DNA from: Adiantum capillus-veneris
Taxonomy: Eukaryota; Streptophyta; Polypodiopsida; Polypodiales; Pteridaceae
Reading direction: 5' to 3'
Assembly: GCA_014529385.2 (NCBI GenBank)
Contig: CM043944.1
Location: forward strand, 71,827,384-71,891,383
Length of the DNA stretch: 64,000 bases
The position numbers were made by a program, and so were the translations under genes. Positions 27,676-36,749 of this stretch are shown in pieces; the first letter of the stretch is position 1, and each line of letters starts with the position of its first letter. The notes under the pieces are model-generated. The model searched no databases. It worked only from the letters and a program-made list of their open reading frames with translations, and was not told the DNA's origin.

Positions 27676-27682
27676 GGCGGTG

Positions 27683-28010
27683 AGAGAGGGAAAGGGGAAC
27701 ACAATGAGCACACATTAAATTTCCTCTTATAGCTTAAGGTATCCACAACACCCCTATCATCTCAGAAAACACCAATCCACCCCGAATGCACCACAACTAC
27801 TCGATACATCACTTCCAACACACACTGCACTCTAGTTTTACTCTCATTGCACCACACAATGATTCACGGGCACACACTTTTGCAAGCACCAACACCCACA
27901 CAAAGAGCAAGAGAAAAGGAGGGAGGAAGGGGAAAAAATGACACCGAAAGGGAGGGAATGTCTTGGTATTGCTTAGCAAAGAGATACTATAACCATCACA
28001 ATGCCAAAAT
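27683..28010 (-). repeat. LTR fragment related to G1
   Basis: GTATCCACAACACCCCTATC, CTCAGAAAACACC, CACACAAAGAGCAAGAG and GGGAGGAAGGGGAAA appear in the same order and spacing as in the first 350 bases of the G1 LTRs (19230-19580 and 24545-24900). The rest is too diverged to follow, so this is a second, related gypsy family. Confidence 0.55.
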
Positions 28011-28447
28011 ACAAAACAAAACATCTTTTTTTAAGTTTTTCAACAAACTTGGGCGGCCAAGCAGTTTCAAATCTCTCAAAAGAGATCAAAGACGACCTAG
28101 CTTCCGAGCTTCATAACTTCAAAAGACCAAGCTTTTGAGCTACTCAATTTCAAAGCTTCTTTGAGCATCCTTCGAGCTCCATACCTCTTTCTGACATCAC
28201 AAATTCCAAGCATTCCAAGGAAACATCAAAGGCTTGTGACAAATCGAAGTTCGTAAGGTGAATTTCAAACTACGTCTAAACATCAAATCAAGGTAATTTT
28301 TTTAAATTGCCTCTTGTAAAGAGGTGCTTTATAAAGTTTTTGGTGAATAGTGATTTCACAATCAAGATTAATATTAAGCTCGCACCTGCACTATTTTCTT
28401 TGTAAAATTGAGTAAGGCATTGCCATAGAGAGAGTCTCTCTATCGAT

Positions 28448-28818
28448 ATGACCAAGTCCTTGGCATTTTTCACAAGCACTTGCATCATTGAAGAAAAAGG
28501 AATTATAAAATTTAATGGGGAGGGTTTCCATACCTGGAAAACTAAGCTAAGGGGATATCTAATGAAGAAAACATTATGGGGTGTAATAAAACCACCTCTC
28601 AGTGATCACAAAGGCACACAAACCAAGGCATCTACTGCACTCAATCAAGAGAAAATGAACAAGGACTTGGCATCATAATTACTGCACTCCATGATAATTC
28701 TGTACATTTTATAGATGAGTGCACACATGTATATGAGGCCTGGCAAGTTTTGGAAAAGAATTTTGGAGCTAGAGTCAAATGGAGTAAGGTTAGCCTAAAA
28801 AGGCAACTTAACAAACTT
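28448..28818 (+). pseudogene. Copia gag N-terminal fragment
   Basis: Frame 28448-28678 reads KFNGEGFHTWKTKLRGYLM and KKTLWGVIKPPLSD. After a frameshift past 28670 it continues DECTHVYEAWQVLEKNFGA and VSLKRQLNKL. This is the UBN2-type gag of copia elements, on the plus strand. It ends where the C2 LTR begins (28819), so C2 probably inserted into this older element. The matching other half was not found. Confidence 0.7.
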
Positions 28819-29043
28819 CTTGGAATTAGGGTTGCAAAGAAATGCACACAGCTTGGAGAAGATGAAGGAAGCTTAAGGCACACAATAAAGAGTGTATTAC
28901 TTAGTGTGCAATGGAAAGATAGATAGCCCTAGAGTGATGGGCGTATATACAATGCTCTGGGGGAAAAACCTCCAAAGAGGGAAAAAATGCCCTGGTGGTC
29001 CTAGTGTGTTCACACACATCACTACCACATGTATATGGTAACA
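28819..29043 (-). repeat. Copia C2 3' LTR (~225 bp)
   Basis: It ends TTACCATATAC... on the minus-strand 5' side (TGTTACCAT at 29043), with polypurine tract CCAGGGGGATT next to it (29044-29054). The other end reads CCTAATTCCAAGA, where the family ends CCAACA. It matches LTRs at 16310 and 26474. Confidence 0.75.
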
Positions 29044-29117
29044 AATCCCCCTGGAGTGATGCGATGAACGAGAGCTGGCACATGAGTAAAGGGAAGTGCC
29101 ATGCCCTGAAGACATGA

Positions 29118-29890
29118 TCAGTCCACAAAGGAGAGTAAGCCCAAGGCTTTGCGGAAAGCTTCAATATTCTCACAAGACAATGCCTTTGTGAAAAGATCTG
29201 CAAGGTTGTCCTGTGTTGGCACATAAGCCAAGCTGATCTCTCCTGCTGAGAGCCTCTCCCTGACATAGTGGTAATGCAACTCAATGTGCTTTGTGCGAGC
29301 ATGAAAAACTGTGTTCCTTGCAACTGCCAATGCGCTTTGACTGTCAGTGTAGATAGTGTTGGCAGTGTCCTGTCCAACACTCAAATCAGCCATAAGGCGT
29401 CTGAGCCATACACACTCAATCGTAGCTATGAAGACTGTCCTGTACTCAGCCTCACAACTCGAAGTGGCCACAATAGGTTGCTTCTTGCTCAACCATGATA
29501 TACATGAACTGCCAAGCATGAAACAAAAACCACTTGTGGACAGTCGCGTGTCAAAACAACCAGCCCAATCTGAGTCATAAAAAGCATGTAAGTCTGGTGG
29601 CAATGATCCCCCCTTGGGATAAAACAAGCCAAGATGTAAAGTGCCACTAAGGTAGAGAAAAATCCTCTTGATAGCCTGCCAATGCTTAGACCCTGGGCTA
29701 TGCATAAATCTGCTGACCTATGAGACTGCAAACTGAATATCTGACCTCGTGTTGCATACATAAATGAGACAACCAACATCAGTTTGGTAAAGAGTGACAT
29801 CATCAGTATCGCCAGCATCATGAAAACTCAACTTCAAACCTGTTTCCATGTGAGTGGCAATAGGTTTGCAATCCTCAAGTCCAAACTTAC
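29118..29890 (-). pseudogene. Copia C2 RT end and RNase H
   Basis: A 195-aa frame (29118-29705) reads HSPGSKHWQAIKRIFLYLSG, FYDSDWAGCFDTRLSTSGF, ATSSCEAEY and YTDSQSALAVARN, then DLFTKAL near its end, the full C-terminal RNase H of a Ty1/copia pol. Upstream, across a stop near 29715, is GLEDCKPIATHMETGLKLSF in a neighbouring frame. The coding sequence stops in mid-domain at 29890, where G3 begins, and resumes at 42244 in frame. Confidence 0.85.
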
Positions 29891-29894
29891 ATAG

Positions 29895-32271
29895 TGATAG
29901 CCGGTTTTCGGCTCTCTGTAATTGCCATAGTGAGTTATCTCACCCTATCAAATCACTCAAACACTGTGGTTACCCTCACCCTTTCACTGTATATAGGCGC
30001 GTGTGAGTTAGGGGACTTTTCCCACATCTCCTTACTGAAATAAAAAACCCTAAATTAGCTAGTCATTGGGCTAGTTGAGCCAAAAAAATAAAAAATATAA
30101 GTATATTATGGTCCATGCGTATGTAAATATTTCTTTGTATATAGGGCCTAAATAAAAGATTTTTTCATAATTATTTTGGTATTTATTTAAATATTTCTAC
30201 CTAGGTGTGTGTTATTTATGCTCTGTACATTGCCTCACCATTACCACAATTTTTCTTACCATTTTTCATACTCTTTATTCCATATAGAAATATTTTCATG
30301 TAAGCTTCTTTTATATTTGGTGTAACTCCACCCCAACAAAAATCCAAAAAAACTAGTTTTATTTATGTGTATATTTTTTCACTATTGTGATTTTTCCCTT
30401 CCTACATCTATTTTGTTTTTTTTTTTCTAAAAAATTAGAACACCAAAAATATTCATCTTTTTATGGTAGCCTCATAATGAGAGAGATTTCTTTTGACCCC
30501 TTTATATTTTTTCCACTTATATTATTTATATTTGACATGTACATATTTTTTGGACCCCTCAATATTTGATTTTCTTAGTTGTACTATTCACTTATATCAT
30601 GATCTCAACAATATCTTCAATTATAGACCTACCAAATAAGGTCAAGGGTAGGTGGCATGCATACATGCACTATGGAGGGCTCACTCTTGGAGGTATTCAA
30701 AAGAATCATCCAAAGAAGGACCCCACAAGGACTTTGTGCAGTGGAAAAAAACAGTCGATTTTGCTGAATTTTTAAAGTTCACTTGCTCTCCGAATTTGAA
30801 AAGGTGATACAAACAAAAGTTGTAGCTCGAGGGCTGAACTTTTGCTTCAAACTGTTTTATATTTTTTTGAGCTACGAGCTGTGAGCTATGATTTTATTAG
30901 TTGACCCCAGCTTTCCCATGCTATGCAGCCACACTCTCTCTTCCACTTTATCATTTTCCTCTTTCACACACACTTCTCCTCTCATCATCCCCACCTCTCT
31001 CACCACTCCTCTCTGCACCCTACTCACCTTCTCCTCAACCTTGAAGAATAAGAGAAACCATGGTGAACTCATACCTCCCACACACAATTCCATTCCAAAA
31101 TTGACCACCTAATCTCATTTTTCCTCCTCCAAATTACCCATATCTATCAAAAAAACCACAAAATTCAGCCTCTTCTCTTAAAAGACAGCATCATGGTGGT
31201 TGATTACTCAGCTTCAATTACCTTGTCTCTCAAGGAAGGTCAAGAGTGGAGAAAAAATGTACCGTCAAAGCTAGTGGACCGTCAACAAGCGTCAAAATTG
31301 GCCCTACTCAAGACACTTGGAGCATCAACCTTGTAAGAAATCCACCTTTTCTTACCTCTTAAGAGTTTTTCTTCCTTATTTGTATCCTACATGGATACTC
31401 CCATTGTAAATATCCAATTCCATTTGTAAATTAATACTAACTCTACTAACACTAACCCACTATGAAAAGTCCTATCACCTCCATTTCTCTCCTCTCTCTT
31501 TCCCCACCAACTTCTTGATAATTCCAAGCAAAAGAAATTAGATAAATTACTGAAAATCTAACCCAACCATGGTTAGAGGAGTAACCCTAGCCTTCAAAAT
31601 TGCTATAAAAGGAGGGTGTAGCTAGCACAAAAAGGGGGGAGAAGAAAGAGCACTATGCTATAGCTTGAGAAGCCAAGCTCAACCTCTTGAGAAGGAGCTC
31701 TTGAGTGGAATCTCATTGGCATTAGGCATATGTATGTGTTGTATTAGGGGTGATTAGCAAGGGAACTCTATGCCATTGTAAGAGAGAGGGATCATTAAAT
31801 TGAGGGTAGGAAATCTATCATTTCTCCTACTAGTGTAAGCCCAACATTTGCTGAATCAAGGAGGGTGAATTTGGACTAAGCATGGATACCTTGTCTCCCT
31901 TCCAACGTGAAGTCATGGACAATAATGATGTGTAAGTGTCTTGGTGTTTTATTTAAGTTCTTGATAGCTTGTCTCCGGGTATTGTTATCAATTTAGCCAT
32001 AAATCCCACATGCTGTAAGAGGGCGGCAGGGTGGAGAGGACTCCCCTGGCCTTAAGACAATGATTGGGGTGGCTTTTTTCTTGTGATGTGTTGTGGTGTA
32101 ATGTAATCAGGCTATGTTGAACAAATACTAATCTCACTTTGATTGGTCATGACAGATTTGTAAGAAGGCATTAGTGCAACAAGCACCCCCTTCCCCCTTC
32201 TCTCTCTTTCTTACATATATATATTTATGTTTGCTTGATCATTAACGATACACTTCAAAGTAGCCCGAGCA

Positions 32272-32312
<41 letters not shown>

Positions 32313-32574
32313 GTGTTTTAGTGTGTGAGAGTGTTCCATTGGTGTTAGGGTTAGTGTAAATTCCTTGCTTTTTTGTGGGTTGCTCTAACGATTCTCCTCT
32401 TTTGCGTCCTAGTTCGCTCTTAAACTAGGTGGTGCCCCTTGTGTAGTTGGGATTTGGCTGGGGGTTTGTTGTTTTGGTTTGTGTTGTGTTGTGCCCCAGC
32501 CCCATTGAGCAGCACGAGAGACTTGAAGGGTGTCTAGAGGTTGCTCTTCTTGTTGCCCGCCCCGGACCGCTTCA
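29895..32574 (+). repeat. G3 5' LTR (2,680 bp)
   Basis: Starts TGATAGCC, ends ACCGCTTCA. Contains a TATA box (TATAAAA at 31604-31610) and a (CT)n tract at 32274-32311. Small frames shared with the 3' LTR (for example 30566-30775 and 40213-40422) lack recognisable domains. Confidence 0.95.
31604..31610 (+). promoter_or_regulatory. Candidate TATA box of G3 5' LTR
   Basis: TATAAAA in GCTATAAAAGGAGGG, kept in the 3' LTR at 41251-41257. Transcription would start about 30 bases downstream, some 930 bases before the PBS. Confidence 0.5.
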
Positions 32575-32577
32575 AAT

Positions 32578-32589
32578 TGGTGCCCCCAC
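32578..32589 (+). other. G3 primer-binding site
   Basis: TGGTGCCCCCAC, three bases after the LTR. Identical to the G1 site. Confidence 0.75.
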
Positions 32590-32653
32590 TGAGGAAAACA
32601 ACTTGTGTATGTTTTTGTGTAGGATCAACTTTTATCATTGTCAAGTAGTTTGC

Positions 32654-32866
32654 ATGAATCACGAGAGTTTGTATGATCCTTTCATTCCCATTGCAAGGCA
32701 AAAGATACACATAATTGTTAGTACTAAGTTGCAATTTCAACGGGTAATTCGTAGGATTTTAGGTCCTCGTAGGTTAGCCGAGATAAACACTTCGGTAAAT
32801 CCTTTTATTTTGCCTCTCATTAGGTACGATATTAGCTTGGAAGTCTATATTTTTGTGTTATTTTAA
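32654..32866 (+). CDS. G3 pre-gag ORF A1, unknown 70-aa protein
   Basis: ATG 32654 (MNHESLYDPFIPIARQKIHI) to TAA 32864. I do not recognise the family. It is a paralogue of the next ORF: both have an I-S-K-FQ core, a G-(P/A)-(Q/R)R-(L/V)-(A/G)EI block, NP-ILPLI-Y, and nearly the same end (SLEVYIFVLF here, SLDVHVFILF there). The small size, regular hydrophobic spacing and lack of cysteine motifs suggest a beta-rich domain. A longer in-frame extension upstream to 32447 crosses the LTR end and is probably not translated. No stop or frameshift. Confidence 0.55.
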   Translation: MNHESLYDPFIPIARQKIHIIVSTKLQFQRVIRRILGPRRLAEINTSVNPFILPLIRYDISLEVYIFVLF

Positions 32867-32887
32867 GCATTAGGACATGCATAGGCC

Positions 32888-33106
32888 ATGGATAATGGCC
32901 CAGGAATAGAGGTTTTTCCCTTTCATTTTACTCCACACATTAGAATAAACATTACAATTAGTAGAAAGATCCATTTTCAACAACGAATGGTGTTCATGTT
33001 TGGTGCCCAAAGAGTAGGAGAAATTCTTGCATCACCAAACCCTGTCATTCTACCTCTCATCAACTACCACACTTCTTTAGATGTACATGTGTTCATTTTA
33101 TTTTAA
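32888..33106 (+). CDS. G3 pre-gag ORF A2, unknown 72-aa protein, paralogue of A1
   Basis: ATG 32888 (MDNGPGIEVFPFHFTPH) to TAA 33104, 21 bases after A1 and in the same phase. About 40% of residues match A1 by eye, over the whole length. That two adjacent short frames keep both start, end and spacing while diverging this far argues for coding constraint after duplication. Function unknown; its position between PBS and gag is where Ogre and other Tat-lineage elements carry an extra ORF. Confidence 0.55.
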   Translation: MDNGPGIEVFPFHFTPHIRINITISRKIHFQQRMVFMFGAQRVGEILASPNPVILPLINYHTSLDVHVFILF

Positions 33107-33132
33107 AATGAAGTGCAGCCCGGCAAAATAGT

Positions 33133-33687
33133 GTGTATGTTTGTTTTTTCTTTGTCCAAGTTGTTACAAGAAACAAAAAAACGATCATTTGTTCTAACTG
33201 GGAATGTGTGTGCAGTGAAAGTTCAATCCTTAGAGATCTAGCTCTATTACAGATTGAGTTGCAGGAGCAAGTAGTAAGGCGTCTCCCTCATAATAAGAGG
33301 GTGGTGAAGTTAAGACGGAAGGTCCTACGCGTGGATTCCATTTTCCTCTTGTTGTTGGGCACTAAGGAAGACCGCGCATTCATCCAACTAGTGTGTGCCC
33401 TAAGATTGGTAAATAGATTGAAATTTGGCGTTTGGCGAGTGCATTTCACCATTGAAGAAGACTCTTCAGGAAACTTGCGGCCAAAGTTCATGCTTCATAG
33501 ACTCACATTTGGTGAATTTTTCCCTCATTTGAGTCTTATTAATAGTCTTCCTTTCGCTTTCAACAAAGGATATAGGGAGCTATTCAGAGCTTATCTTAAT
33601 AAAGAGAGCATAGAGAAGATTGCAAATTTGTATAAATTCTCATCCTTCTCTACTTTCTATGACACTTTGTTCATAGAGACATTGTAA
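33133..33687 (+). CDS. G3 pre-gag ORF B1, unknown ~184-aa protein
   Basis: Open from ATG 33133 to TAA 33685, but homology to B2 begins only near residue 35, so the true start or a splice join is uncertain. Conserved with B2: VVRRLPH, ED-FIQ-CAL (EDRAFIQLVCALRL here), RL-F-EF-P-L, LINSLPFAF and a closing R-L--A. I recognise no family. The LQEQVVRRLP stretch recalls the first helix of an F-box but the rest of an F-box is not evident. No internal stop. Confidence 0.5.
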   Translation: MYVCFFFVQVVTRNKKTIICSNWECVCSESSILRDLALLQIELQEQVVRRLPHNKRVVKLRRKVLRVDSIFLLLLGTKEDRAFIQLVCALRLVNRLKFGVWRVHFTIEEDSSGNLRPKFMLHRLTFGEFFPHLSLINSLPFAFNKGYRELFRAYLNKESIEKIANLYKFSSFSTFYDTLFIETL

Positions 33688-33709
33688 ATCTCTTTATGCT
33701 TTTGAATGA

Positions 33710-34192
33710 TTTAACCATAATCCTAAGGAGTTTTTGTCCAGGAATTTTGTAGCACAAGTGGAGTCTTTAAATCTTGCAAACTTGATTGGACTTGATGAGG
33801 ATGTTCTTTATGAAATTGTGAGAAGGTTGCCTCACTCCGACTGTGTGGAACTCGAAGGAAAGGAGCTCCTAGTCAATTGCTACTTTCTCACGGCCTTCGA
33901 CGAGCATGAAGATCTAGTTTTTATACAAACCGCTTGTGCGTTGGGAATTGTAGAGCAAGTGCAATTTATCACTTGGGACGTGGTTGCTCTTTTGGATCCA
34001 AAAAATGAAGTTCTAGAGATTTCTGTTTATCGCCTTAGCTTTGAAGAATTTCAACCCTTCTTAGAGCTCATCAATAGTCTACCTTTTTGTTTTGATCAAA
34101 CAAATCGAGACCTCATTGAAGCTTGGATAGTTGAAGAAGAAAACCTAGAGTGGTATTTTCTTACTTCTTCATTTGCAGGCGAGTGGTTCTAA
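33710..34192 (+). CDS. G3 pre-gag ORF B2, unknown ~150-aa protein, paralogue of B1
   Basis: Open from 33710 (after TGA 33707) to TAA 34190. It has no ATG at all, so it needs splicing, a non-ATG start or it is decayed; a possible acceptor, TTTTTGTCCAG, ends at 33740. It matches B1 over about 120 residues at roughly 35-40% by eye: DEDVLYEIVRRLPHS, EDLVFIQTACALGIV, YRLSFEEFQPFLELI, NSLPFCF. LDEDVLYEIVRRLP resembles an F-box start more than B1 does. It ends 49 bases before gag. Function unknown. Confidence 0.5.
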   Translation, partial: FNHNPKEFLSRNFVAQVESLNLANLIGLDEDVLYEIVRRLPHSDCVELEGKELLVNCYFLTAFDEHEDLVFIQTACALGIVEQVQFITWDVVALLDPKNEVLEISVYRLSFEEFQPFLELINSLPFCFDQTNRDLIEAWIVEEENLEWYFLTSSFAGEWF

Positions 34193-34241
34193 ATCTCTAT
34201 TGTATCCCTTATTGTAACTCGTGTTGTAATCTTTCATAATA

Positions 34242-36749
34242 ATGGAGAGCCAATGCCAAATGTCTGGATATCCTCTTTTCTTTGGAGAGCCTGGAGAGGA
34301 TGCAGAATTATTTTTAGCAAATTTCAAGATGTCTTGCCGTATCAAGAGGATAGTAACCGATCAAGAACGTGTAGAAATGTTTGAGGTGGTCCTTAGGAAA
34401 TATGCTAGTACTTGGTTTGACTGTTTGCCTGAGGAAGTTAAGGGGAATTACAAAGAAGTTTTGAATCGTTTTAAGAGATACTTCTTTGATCCCCAAAACA
34501 CTCAAAAACTATGGCAAGACATTGTTTCTCATAAGCAAAAAGACTTAGATGACTACTACTTGTACAAGCAAGAGTTTCTACGTCTTTGGGCTCTATGGAT
34601 ACGAAATGTTGCTAACCCTGGTGATGGTGCAAAATTTTTAAAGAAGGAGAGGTTCATAGCTGGACTCTTTCTTGACCTTAAGGTAAAAGTTGAGGCGGGT
34701 GCACCTGCTACTTTTGATGCAGCGGAAACTAGGGCTGCTGAGAAGTATAGGAAACTCAAGTGCTTAAGGGGAGAGGTTCCAATAGAAGGTTTTAGACCCA
34801 AAGGTAAGTCACAAGCATCAACATCTAGGGAGCTTCCTGAGGTAACGACTGAAGTGATTGAGAAGTTAAATGAATCTTTAAGCAGCCTGTCAATTCACCT
34901 TGCACAAGCTGTAGGTCCAAAGGGACAAGCAAAGAAGTCAGAAGAGAGAGAGCCACGAACTAGGAGAGTCTTGCAATGTTGGAATTGCGGAGAGTCTGGA
35001 CATGGGATGTATAATTTTCCTTGGCCCCGTGGAGAGCCAGGGAGACCTAACTTGAATTACCCAGTGATGAATGCAGAAGAAGGAGTTGGTCAACAACCAA
35101 GGCTTCTAAAAAGGCCAAATGGACCAAGACCACCTCCACAAGGGGTAGGAGGAGTTCCACCTTTGCCAGATCCAAATGTGCATGTGGTAGAGGTGACAAA
35201 TTCAAATGAGGTTGACATGGAAGCCAATGGCATTAAGCGTGGCCGAGGGAAAGGTAAAGAGAAAGAAGGAGTCACATCACAGAGTGACCATGGACAAGGC
35301 AAGAAGGCAAAGGAAACCAAGGAAAGCAAGAGGACTCGACGTCGTATCAACCTCCAAGACTTCCCTCTTGGACATGGTATGGCTCCGTACAACTTGTTGG
35401 AAGACATGAGAGGTAAGGGTCCTGATATTTCATGGCCTCAATTTCTTGCATTATGTCCACAAGTTAGGAGGGATTTAACAAGGGCAGTTAACACTAGGAG
35501 AAAGGTAAAAGAGAGTGTGCCTGCTGTAAAAATTGCACAAGATGAAATGAATGAGGACATTACACCGGTGCTAGACTGTTACATCAAAGGAAGATTGGTT
35601 AGGAAAGGTCTAGTGGATGGGGGTGCACAAATTTGCATCATGACAGAGGGACTCATGCAAAGACTAGGCATGCACATCCATGAGACACCTGAAATCAAAG
35701 TCAAGATGGCAAACAATAGCAAGGCTAGGTGTGTAGGCATTTGTAAAAATGTCTTTGTAGAGGCCTTTGGCATTAAGAAAGCGGTGGATTTTTATGTTAT
35801 GTCGACCAAGGGAAGTGGTTATCCATTTATCCTAGGAAGACCATGGCTAATGAAAATGCGAGCTTTGCAGGATTGGAAGAGTGGGAAATTAATTTGCAGG
35901 AATGACAATCATAAGAAGGTTGTCTTTGACATGAAGGAGCAACGCCAAGAGGAGCTCCATGAAGAATCATCTCAAAGTGAGACGGAAGAAGGTTGGAACG
36001 ATAGCACTTCAGAAGAAGAAAGTAGCGGCAGCATTAGTGAAGAGGAGTCTTCCATCGAAGTCATGGGGGTAAGGTTTAAGCCAAGCAACCAAGAGACCTC
36101 TTGTCAAGGTTTGGAGGAGGTAGGTCCTCAAGAGAACGAAGGTGTTCAAGATGAAGGGATGCTGGAAGGTATGCTATCAACAACACTTACAAAGGATGAA
36201 AGAGAGGAGTTCAAATGTGTGCTAAGGAAGTTTCCTAGGCTTTTTGCTAAAGACTACACCGACGTGCGTGGGGTAGATGTTGTTCAACACAAGATTGAGT
36301 TCAAGCCTGAGGCCACACCTAAAGCTCAGAAGCTACGAAGGCTAGGAGTTATAAAGGAACAGGCTCTACTCAAGGAGGTAAGAAAGCTTCTAGCAGCAGG
36401 TTTCATTTATCCAGTGGAGAATTCAGAGTGGGTCTCTCCTGTTGTTGTCACTCCTAAGAAAAATGGCAAGTGGAGGGTGTGTGTGGATTACCGTCCCCTC
36501 AATGAGGCAACAAAAAGAGATCACTTTCCCGTCCCATTCCAGGATGAGATACTAAATGAGGTAGCTGGTCATGAGAAGTACACTGTGTGCGATGGTTACT
36601 TAGGTTACTTTCAACTAGGGATTGCATTGGAGGATCAATTGAAAACAACCTTTATCACTCCTTGGGGTTGTTATGCTTTTAGAGTCATGCCATTTGGTCT
36701 GACAAATGCTCCTGCAACATTCCAACGTTTCATGAATATGGTGTTTTAA
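34242..36749 (+). CDS. G3 gag-pol, first open part: gag, protease, RT start
   Basis: ATG 34242 (MESQCQMSGYPLFFG). Gag capsid is about residues 10-180 (AELFLANFKMS, LWALWIRNV, FIAGLF). The knuckle CWNCGESGHGMYNF (about 247-260) has Phe in place of the last Cys. The protease (about 440-560) has LVDGGAQICIM and FILGRPWL. RT begins near residue 690 (KKNGKWRVCVDYRPLNE, TVCDGYLGYFQL, FRVMPFGLTNAPATFQRF). The frame ends at TAA 36747 in mid-RT; the same frame continues beyond. The polyprotein would be cut by its own protease in particles. Confidence 0.9.
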   Translation: MESQCQMSGYPLFFGEPGEDAELFLANFKMSCRIKRIVTDQERVEMFEVVLRKYASTWFDCLPEEVKGNYKEVLNRFKRYFFDPQNTQKLWQDIVSHKQKDLDDYYLYKQEFLRLWALWIRNVANPGDGAKFLKKERFIAGLFLDLKVKVEAGAPATFDAAETRAAEKYRKLKCLRGEVPIEGFRPKGKSQASTSRELPEVTTEVIEKLNESLSSLSIHLAQAVGPKGQAKKSEEREPRTRRVLQCWNCGESGHGMYNFPWPRGEPGRPNLNYPVMNAEEGVGQQPRLLKRPNGPRPPPQGVGGVPPLPDPNVHVVEVTNSNEVDMEANGIKRGRGKGKEKEGVTSQSDHGQGKKAKETKESKRTRRRINLQDFPLGHGMAPYNLLEDMRGKGPDISWPQFLALCPQVRRDLTRAVNTRRKVKESVPAVKIAQDEMNEDITPVLDCYIKGRLVRKGLVDGGAQICIMTEGLMQRLGMHIHETPEIKVKMANNSKARCVGICKNVFVEAFGIKKAVDFYVMSTKGSGYPFILGRPWLMKMRALQDWKSGKLICRNDNHKKVVFDMKEQRQEELHEESSQSETEEGWNDSTSEEESSGSISEEESSIEVMGVRFKPSNQETSCQGLEEVGPQENEGVQDEGMLEGMLSTTLTKDEREEFKCVLRKFPRLFAKDYTDVRGVDVVQHKIEFKPEATPKAQKLRRLGVIKEQALLKEVRKLLAAGFIYPVENSEWVSPVVVTPKKNGKWRVCVDYRPLNEATKRDHFPVPFQDEILNEVAGHEKYTVCDGYLGYFQLGIALEDQLKTTFITPWGCYAFRVMPFGLTNAPATFQRFMNMVF

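Noticed and set aside
30566-31112. Small ORFs in the G3 LTRs (and their copies at 40213-40759)
   Set aside because: They are conserved between LTRs only because the LTRs are nearly identical; no domain, no codon bias visible, and opposite-strand frames are equally open.
32447-32653. Longer version of G3 ORF A1 starting in the LTR
   Set aside because: The extension crosses the LTR end and PBS; similarity to A2 starts only at ATG 32654.
33710-34192. G3 ORF B2 as an F-box protein
   Set aside because: Only the first helix-like stretch (DVLYEIVRRLP) resembles an F-box; the following conserved residues are absent in B2 and the stretch is weaker in B1.
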